This document shows positions 56,621-64,000 of a DNA stretch of 64,000 nucleotides, piece by piece (position 1 is the stretch's first letter; every line of letters starts with the position of its first letter). The position numbers were made by a program, and so were the translations under genes. The notes under the pieces were generated by a model. That model did not search any database. It was not told the DNA's origin and was given only the letters and a program-made list of their open reading frames with translations. Source of the stretch: Siphonodentalium dalli (taxonomy: Eukaryota; Mollusca; Scaphopoda; Gadilida; Siphonodentaliidae); assembly GCA_032622095.1 (NCBI GenBank), contig CP136061.1, positions 56,979,301 through 57,043,300 of the forward strand, in the 5' to 3' direction.

Positions 56621-57238
56621 ATACCGTTATTATTTAATATACCGTTGCGTGCTTTGTTAACATCATTAATAAAGCGCGCACATAATTGATAATACCGTTA
56701 TTATTTAATTTAAAAAGTCAGTGATTTATTTGTTTGAAAAGCTACTTTTTCGGTGGACATGTAGCCTTAGCGATCGTTTATCACTCTCGTATATAGGATA
56801 GGGGAATATCGGTAAAATCCGTACAATATGTCTGATTTCTTCTCCTCAGAAACCATCAACAGTCATGTTCACATCCGGAAGACCACGTAATGCAATCCAG
56901 ACCACACGTCCACGGTAGCCTACTGATAAGGTGTTTGGTATACATTTATATAAACAAGCAGGATACTTGACCTTTCATCATCGATGTGCAACAGAACTAT
57001 ATACCTTCATTTAATATATTTGAGTGGTGGAATTCAAGTCTGGTAAGATTGTGCAATATAATATAAAACCCGTTGGTTAGTACAATACTAAGTCGAATAC
57101 TCTAAGTTTTGGATGGTGAACTACACCACATGTGTCAAAGCCGAACTGGTATCTCCGACATATCACACATACTGACCACATTTCTTTAAAACATTGGCAA
57201 CACTACTGAATCCATTAGATTCTTCTCTACTGGACGTA
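56621..57238. other. Upstream region of the 8-finger gene
   Basis: A ~60-bp direct repeat ending in CATAATTGATAATACCGTTATTATTTAAT lies at about 56610-56710. The zinc-finger frame is open back to about 57194 without an ATG, so a spliced upstream exon is possible. Confidence 0.45.
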
Positions 57239-58060
57239 ATGGATGCAGCAAATTCCACTATTGATTCTGGAAACGGTTTGGCCCGTCAGCTTGCAAAAAG
57301 TGGCAGTCTTGAAGCATTTGTGAAATGCAGCGAATCTAAGGAACAAGCACCATCTACCAATACGAATAGCGGCCGACCACACCAATGTGATATATGCGGA
57401 AAGTCGTTTATGCAACCAGGCAAGTTAAGGAATCATAAGCGGACACATACTGGCGAATGGCAGTTCAAATGCTGCACGTGCGGCAAGTCATTTTCATTTC
57501 CTAGCCACTTGCAGAATCATGAGAGGTCCCACATAGATGAACGAGTAAACCAGTGTGGCAAATGCGGAAAAATATTCAAGTATCCAAGTATGTTAAAAAA
57601 TCACGAGAAAACCCACAGTGGTGAATCCGCGAAATTCGTATGCCACGTTTGCGGGAAGCGGTTCCAGTCTCCCGGTAAACTAGTAACTCACAGAAAGATC
57701 CACACGAAAGATAAGACATATAGTTGTGGTGTTTGTGGAAAACCGTTTGAATATCAACTCAACCTGGAAGTACATATGAGAATCCACACCGGAGAACGCC
57801 CATTTTCGTGCGACATATGTGGGAAATCATATGTGCACTCGAGCTATTTGCAAGATCATATGAGAATCCATTCAGGCGACAGAAAGTTTGTGTGCGACGT
57901 GTGTGGTGATTATTTTCAACGAAAAGGAGACCTTCTTGACCACCAGGATGTCCATAGTAACGTGCGTCCGTTTGAGTGTGGTGTGTGTGCTGAATCATTC
58001 ACTGAATCGCACGAGCTTGTCACGCATATGCAAGATCACAATGGCGAGCAGCCTGTTTGA
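57239..58060 (+). CDS. C2H2 zinc-finger protein, 8 fingers
   Basis: Probable nuclear DNA-binding regulator; target unknown. I start at the ATG at 57239 (GTAATGG, good context), giving about 273 residues. The open frame reaches back to 57194, but the codon there is TTG, so 15 more residues would need a spliced upstream exon. After a ~45-residue Ser/Ala-rich leader come eight fingers, from HQCDICGKSFMQPGKL (about 57383) to FECGVCAESFTESHEL, all with C-X2-C-X12-H-X3-H spacing. Linkers vary; a classic TGERP linker is found before finger 6 only. No effector domain is recognised. The frame is intact, so it is probably functional. Fingers differ from those of the 36207 gene, so it is a separate family member. 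Confidence 0.85.
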   Translation: MDAANSTIDSGNGLARQLAKSGSLEAFVKCSESKEQAPSTNTNSGRPHQCDICGKSFMQPGKLRNHKRTHTGEWQFKCCTCGKSFSFPSHLQNHERSHIDERVNQCGKCGKIFKYPSMLKNHEKTHSGESAKFVCHVCGKRFQSPGKLVTHRKIHTKDKTYSCGVCGKPFEYQLNLEVHMRIHTGERPFSCDICGKSYVHSSYLQDHMRIHSGDRKFVCDVCGDYFQRKGDLLDHQDVHSNVRPFECGVCAESFTESHELVTHMQDHNGEQPV

Positions 58061-59787
58061 TATGCTAAATGGTGTTTTCCATGTGATGGGTGATGACTTT
58101 ACTGTATTGGAGGTCGAAACCATTTTGTATATTGCCTATTGCTGTAGATGTTAGTTTTCAACTGAATAGTTTAACTCGTACTCCGGAACAAGCCTAGAAA
58201 TTTCATATTGGGAGAAGTAATTTCTGCATATTTCATTATTAGGAACTGTTATCAAGGAGATGTCATAATCATAATGGCTCAAGTTCAATTGGCACCCCAA
58301 CGACTTCAGCCTTTTATGATCAAATAAGTATTATGCAATACAATAGCCCATGCAGTTATAAAATGCTTATAACGCGTAAGGACACCCTTATTATAAGAAA
58401 ATACGGTTTAAATATGTTGTAAAGACATATATATATATGCATAGCTACTGATATTTAAGAGGGAAATCACTTCTCAGGAAAAAATTAGGGAGAACTGACA
58501 CAATTTAGTGGAATATATATCTCATGTCATCCTCTAAGCTGGTCCAATGTCAAAAAAGTTACAATTCATGAGTTATATGTTTCCTATACTGTAATCTAAA
58601 TGTGCATATTACGCTTTACGTGGCACCATACGGCTTACAATTGTGTTATGTATTCTGTATATATTAGAAAATAACGAGATTCATGTGGAAAATATTTGGT
58701 TTTGACCAGGTTTTTGGAATTGTTTTCTTACTAGGTTTTGCCTTTTTTGTAGACTCACGGAAATTTGAATGATCGCCTGTCATGAAAATGGTTAATGTCT
58801 CTTTGCTTATTAGCGTTATTATTTTATTAGTGCATACTTATACTCAATATTTTACATGCTCGCATGAAGTCTGCTTATATATGTCCAAGTTTCATATCAA
58901 CCAAATTGTACCACCCGTCGGTGATAATGCAATCGTTTATGTGACAACATTCTCCTCATATTGACGTATGTCAGTGATGCTAACGGCTTCGTTGTAAGAC
59001 AATCGTGTTGTCATTGGGTAAGTGTACATCAGTTGATTGCAAGGAAGCTTAAAGATGCATACATGTAAGTCCATATATTTTCGGTTTAATTAAATTAACT
59101 AGTACATCTATATATAGTAAATCCTATATTTGTATATGAGTTTATAATCATGTAAACGATGCAGATATATATTATAAACTAATATGTATGATTGGCCATG
59201 CAACAGCATATTACTTTATTTGATAATAATAATTACAGTTGTTATAGAGCGCTTAACCAATTAATATAATCCAACTGATTTAACTTGTCCGACACAAGGG
59301 GGTGGAATAAATTATAGAGAAATTGCATCAGAATCTTTTATCGATCTCGAAAATTCTCTTTGCGGACTGCGCATATTCACATTTCACTCATTTCGTGAAC
59401 CCCATCCTTGCGCAGTCGGCAACTCGTTGGATAAAATATTCTCGATTAAGATTCGCATTGTTCGCATGTTCTGTCTAACACATGATGCATGTAGCAAGCA
59501 GTATGGGATCGGCCAGGACGCGACTGGCTGCATGTCTTCATGCTTCCCAAACAAATTATACAAACCAAATGATGGCGAGGCGTGGAATTTAAGATATATA
59601 CAACTACGTTGACATGCAGAATATACATGTGTGTTCTGATTTTGCTGTTTAAATACATTTTTTTTATTACTCAAATAAATGGGGCACAGTTTTTTGGGTT
59701 GGTCGATACTTGTATATGGATATCCTTTGGGATATATAGTAACATTTAATTGGCGGCAATTGTGACATGTATAGATGTTTGGATTTA
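58061..59787. other. Intergenic, nothing recognised
   Basis: The frame 58782-58964 (60 codons, hydrophobic N-terminus like a signal peptide) has no support beyond its length. The frame 59384-59794 on the minus strand is Cys-containing but has no known spacing. AT microsatellites occur near 58428 and 59110. Confidence 0.4.
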
Positions 59788-60175
59788 GAGACATATTATG
59801 GACTTGTTCGTGTGTGTGCGAAATTGATAAGTTAGTGTACAGGCGCTATGTCAACTGAGGAATGTAGCATTCTATTAACATCGCCGAAAATCTGCAGCAA
59901 ATCGACCATACCACTACAACCACTCCATAGAAAACATCGTTCGAACTACGCTCAATTGTAGATATTTACTTCTCGATTCGGGACGCACCTATCGGCGATA
60001 AACTAACGAAAACGATTTCGCCATCGAAAGTCACTTTATTTAATTAATATATAAGAATGACGATGTGTGTAGTTAATTTGGATTTAATATATTTGTAAAA
60101 ATAACTACTTTGAGCAAGAATATTCTCCATTTCTATTTGATCACCCTGCCGGACTGTTTCACATCACTTTAAAAC
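59788..60175 (+). repeat. Dispersed repeat (copy b), partner at 40895-41275
   Basis: Colinear with 40895-41275; the shared block GATAAACTAACGAAAACGAT is exact. No open frame. Confidence 0.8.
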
Positions 60176-60856
60176 TGGAACTGTTTGGTAATATATAATC
60201 AGTCAAATAAACAGATATATATTATTTAAATCATTGTATAATTATGACTCCGCAAAACTTCATTCTGATTACTAATGCAAAAGATAACGACACCGTGTTG
60301 TTGACTAGACTGAGAAATTTAAAATTGACCCAAATTACATTTATGAGTTATTTTGTACCAAAAGCAAACGGCTGTTAGTAGGATTTTATGTCTTATTGTT
60401 ACATGCTCGTGTGTGTCTATATAGGTTTTATATGCATCATATATGTTTGGTTCTATCTCACATACATGCCGATTTACATTCCATACAACCCATTCACTGT
60501 TGTGTGTGTTTTATTCTTAGTATATATGATATATATTAACTAACTGAATATACATGTTTATTATATTATCTATAGGAACACGGCGGAACAAGTTTAACTT
60601 TTTTGGTGTTATATTCTGTATATCTGTGTTTATAGATGGACAAATAAATCTTATATTATCTCTGTGTGTCTTTTATTGTGGTAAAGAATCAAGTGTGGTC
60701 TCAAAAATTAGGATTTTGATAAATATACAGAACAGAAATAGGTAATAATCCATATAAATGCTCATAGAACAATAATTTTATGGTGACGAATATATGACCA
60801 ATTATATTCCGAACAGTTTGATACACAATTTGTGCTGAAAAAATAGGTTTTTTTTT
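60176..60856. other. Intergenic, nothing recognised
   Basis: AT-rich; no partner or gene found. Confidence 0.4.
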
Positions 60857-61460
60857 TTTAGCTCAACTAAATTTGAGCTATTGCCATGGGTTCGCGTCCG
60901 TCCATGCGTGTGTCCGCCAACAATTTAGTCTGTCACACCTTATAGGCCCCTTTTTTCACCTGATCATCACCAAACTCTATATGTATCTTTGGGGTGACCT
61001 CTACAATGGAGCTATCGACTTTTTCGGAATTTCGTTGAAAAACAGCAGTCAGCAGCCAATTTTAATCAATCGACACGGACTGCAGCCCACTTTTAAATGT
61101 TTTGAAAATTTACAGGCATGTTTAGGATCGCCTGTGGATAGGAGCTATCGAATTTGAAAGATTTTAGACGAAAAACATGCCAGCAGTCATCTTGAATTTT
61201 AATCTTTGCATAACTAAATCCATCGGCACACCTTACAGCCATCATTTACATTTGATTCATCCCAGACGGCATATGAATCTTCGGGGTATAATTTTATTGT
61301 CGAATTTCGTTGAGAAACATGGCTGTAAGCGGCCATCTTGGATTTCATATCTAAATCATTCGGTACGCCTTGCAGCCAACATTTGTTGGAGAAATGTTTT
61401 GAAATTTAGTGCCATGTTTAGGTTCATGTGAGCTATCGTACTTGAGACCTGTATAGTTTT
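60857..61460 (+). repeat. Copy of the dispersed ~155-167 bp unit repeat
   Basis: Begins with a T run and AGCTCAACTAAATTTGAGCT (a self-complementary stem), then CCATGGGTTCGCGTCCGTCC. Inside, TGGGGTGACCTCTACAATGG, GAAAAACATGCCAGCAGTCA and similar phrases match the array at 54860. Confidence 0.7.
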
Positions 61461-61599
61461 GGAATCGATCGGTTAATAAATTATTAACACTTTCCATCCA
61501 CCATAGACATGTTCTATACGATGCAATGACTCCAGTATTTTTTGTCAGATCGTTTTCATATGTTATGTGCTGGTCTGACAGCTGGGCTGTTTAGATACC

Positions 61600-61770
61600 A
61601 ATACAATATTGTTACGCCAGCTTTTGAAGTAACTGACCACCTTTGAAGTAAAAATCGCCAGCTTTTGAAGTACCTCAACACTTTTGTAATAAAAGTCGCC
61701 AGCTTTTGTAGCAAAAAAAAACATGTCTCCACTATTGTAGTAACAAAATTACAGCTTTTGAACCGACGCA
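61600..61770. repeat. Degenerate CGCCAGCTTTTGAAGTA tandem repeat
   Basis: Four or five imperfect copies of CCAGCTTTTGAAGTA separated by 15-25 bases, with AT-rich spacers. Confidence 0.6.
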
Positions 61771-61804
61771 ATCAATTTTTACGGGCGCTGGACGATTTTC
61801 ATGA

Positions 61805-62215
61805 CAAAGTCAATCCATAGCGGCTATCGCCCATACGAGTGTGACTTTTGGCCGAAGGAATTTAGGGAATCCGGATCCCTGACAAAAGAATCCACACCAT
61901 TAACCGACCATACGAGTGTGACGGGAGTCGGATAGCTTTCAGTCATACACACACAAGGGATTCCACACAGTCGATCGCCCATACGAGTGTGACGTGTACC
62001 AGGAGGCATATAGTGAGTCCGATTTCCTGCCTAAGCATAAGAGAACACATAAGTAATCAACCATACAAGTATGTAAGTTTGATCCCAGTCAGTCCGGCAA
62101 CCTGACAATCCACACGGGTGAACGCCCTTGCGGGTGCGACGTTTGTCAGAAGAAGTTCGGTGTGACCGGGAGTCTGACAAGACATAAGAGAACCCAATGT
62201 CTGAAGACGTTCTGT
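61805..62215 (+). pseudogene. Decayed C2H2 zinc-finger gene relic
   Basis: CCATACGAGTGTGAC, encoding PYECD, occurs three times (about 61831, 61907 and 61979) at near-finger spacing. Readable scraps in shifting frames are HSGYRPYECD, SGSLTK, PKHKRTHK, SGNLTIHTGERP, CDVCQKKFGVTGSLTRHKRT. Stops and frameshifts separate them and several Cys/His ligands are lost. At least five fingers were present. Confidence 0.8.
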
Positions 62216-62289
62216 ACGTCAAGTAACACGACGACATGTATATTTCCTCGCAATTGGGTGGTGTAACGAATGTATCAATTCCAACGGGA

Positions 62290-63740
62290 AATATTTGGTC
62301 TATTTGGCCTCGTCTTTGGAGGAAATGTCCTATGCCAAACTTTCAAGTTTCAACTTTCGTGGAGGCAAAAGGTTCAGTCTCCTTTCAAAGCTTATTCAAC
62401 AAAATATACGAATACAAATAATTTTATTGTCAGGGAGAGCAATTAAAAATGAAACGCCTGACACAATTAGGAACAAATTGAACGCGGTTGTGCTTGACGA
62501 AGTAAAATAATTAGTTAACTTTACCCCCAACCTCCACTGGGGTCTTATAGTTCTTGAATAGCCATGTGTAATATGCTATTGTGATGGCAATATATACGTC
62601 GCAATGTTAGTGGAGCCAACAGGTTCAGTCTCCTTTCAAAATGTATTCAACGAAATAAACGAATATAAACAAGAGGTGTGCACCCGAGTGCTAGCATACC
62701 CCACCGTGGCAAATTCAACCCGCATTATCCGTAAACTCAACAAAAAAGACTTTTAAGTTTAAAGAAAAATTCGGACTAATAATATCGATACGGTGTCACA
62801 AGAAGCTTTTACAGAAAAAAATATTCAAATCGGTTCATATTTGTTAAAGTTATTAAGTCAGACAGAATTTTCTAAGTCAAAATAGGTCGAAAATGAAGTG
62901 TAATATTACGAAAAACAGTCTGAGCCAATCCCTAGCCGCATCATGTAGAGAGGGTATTGTGAGAAGCATGTATACCAAACATTATTGAAATCGGTTGATA
63001 TTTGTTAAAGTTATTAAGTCGGACAGAATTTTCTAAATAAGTCAAAATAAGTCGAAAAAGAGGCGTAACTTGAAAAAAAAGAAGGACCGAACCGCAATTA
63101 GCATCATGCGGAGAGACCGTCCTAAGGAGATTGCATACAAAAAATTATTGAAATCGGTTCATAGTTTTTCGAGTTATGAGGTCGGACGAACGGACGGCTA
63201 TACCGACGACAGGGTACTTGTGAGGTGCGTTCTTTTGTTTGCATGACTTGTGGGCTGCACCCAAACCCACCCACCCTAATATAAAGTGGAATTCGACTTA
63301 TACGGGACCAAACCGGTCAATAGTGGTGTTATAAACTGTTTTATAAACATCTCCGTTATTTAGTTAATATTACGTTTTTCTAAATATTGTTTTTCTCTAA
63401 ATACGTATTTCAGAAAAAACACATATTCTGAGAAATGTTATATCGACTAAATAACGGAGATGTTTGTGGAATAAACCAGTTAGGAAAAAAAATGGCACCT
63501 CACAAGTACCTTGTCGCGCGGACGGACGGACACACGGAGGGAGAAAGCGCGACGGACGGACGGATGCAGTCAATCCAGCATACCCCCCATTTTCTTCGAA
63601 AGTGCATGGGGGTATAATAATTGTATTGTCGATTGTCAGGCGGAGTAATCAAAAATGAAACGTATAACACAATTAGGAACTAATTGAACGCGATTGTGTG
63701 TGATGAAGTAAATACTAATTAGTTATCTTTTATAATTCTT
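62290..63740. repeat. ~250-bp tandem duplication, second copy interrupted
   Basis: Copy 1 (about 62345-62525) has GGTTCAGTCTCCTTTCAAA and later ATGAAACGCCTGACACAATT. Copy 2 starts at about 62608 with the same phrase, breaks off near 62678, and resumes near 63612 (ATGAAACGTATAACACAATT at 63655). The intervening ~930 bp is a separate repeat element. Confidence 0.75.
62680..63612. mobile_element. Inserted repeat element with internal ~165-bp units and a foldback
   Basis: Three units share ATTGAAATCGGTT(C/G)ATA, then TTAAGTCGGACAG or GAGGTCGGACGA (about 62835, 62990, 63150). After them, GGGTACTTGTGAGGTGC (63213) is inverted as GCACCTCACAAGTACC (63493), and AAACATCTCCGTTATTTAGT (63345) is inverted as ACTAAATAACGGAGATGTTT (63447). 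No frame with a domain. Confidence 0.65.
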
Positions 63741-64000
63741 GAGTAACTATGTATAATATGCTATCATGACGACAATATTTGTTGGTATAATAAATTACTA
63801 TTGCTGTGTTGCACCTATCAATTGTCCGAGAGCTTAACATAAACTACAAAGATAAATTCATTTGAAATCTCACAGAAGACAGAATAAGTTAGGCTTACAC
63901 TCAACATGTTCCAAACTAGTCCAAAGCGGCATGTCTATCACACCAATGGGTGTATGACATGTGCAAATCACAGAACTTTGTCTACAACATCATGTTCTAT
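63741..64000. other. Right edge of the window, nothing recognised
   Basis: AT-rich; no gene or repeat partner identified. Confidence 0.4.

Noticed and set aside
57194-57238. Start of the 8-finger gene at 57194
   Set aside because: The codon there is TTG; the first ATG is at 57239 in good context.

Overview
The window is animal nuclear DNA. It is AT-rich and gene-poor, and it is packed with transposable elements of many classes: a non-LTR retrotransposon, a DIRS/Ngaro-type tyrosine-recombinase retrotransposon, a Penelope-like element with GIY-YIG, tRNA-derived SINEs, MULE-like, hAT-like and TTAA-type DNA elements, and many foldback MITEs. This mix, the C2H2 zinc-finger genes and the SINE style point to an invertebrate, probably a lophotrochozoan such as a mollusc. 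The phylum is inference. All family calls were made by reading motifs in the sequence; no database search was run.

Positions 1-13605 form one large inverted-repeat structure. Each arm has an outer array of ~390-bp higher-order tandem repeats (1-2630 and, inverted, 12240-13605), a ~430-bp single-copy part and a SINE-like piece. The left arm is split by a 3.0-kb MULE-like element (3059-6068) with ~662-bp terminal inverted repeats and a 10-bp target duplication; the right arm keeps the unoccupied site. The spacer between the arms carries a 5'-truncated non-LTR retrotransposon with a long open reverse-transcriptase frame (7697-10876). Positions 15180-19700 hold a decayed DIRS/Ngaro-type element on the minus strand: gag, RT, RNase H, tyrosine recombinase and an SGNH-hydrolase-like tail.

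Three host-type genes have clean frames: a ceramide-kinase-like lipid kinase (21439-22836), a 14-finger C2H2 protein (36207-37688) and an 8-finger C2H2 protein (about 57239-58060). All three lie in one open exon each. Three further zinc-finger stretches are broken: 33336-33790 is a near-identical inverted partial copy of the 36207 gene, and 29762-29951 and 61805-62215 are decayed relics.

The rest is layered repeats. TTAA-flanked MITEs beginning TTAAAGG (Kolobok/T2 style) occur at 22998, 26351, 38462, 39738, 43805, 48020 and 55272. A MULE with GC-rich ends and a transposase fragment spans 43540-45350. A nest at 47104-50761 has a foldback element with an 8-bp target duplication, entered by a 3-kb element, itself entered by three MITEs; one of these, a hAT-like element with an exact 8-bp duplication, cuts an open frame. 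Nothing resembles a CRISPR array, an operon or any other bacterial feature.
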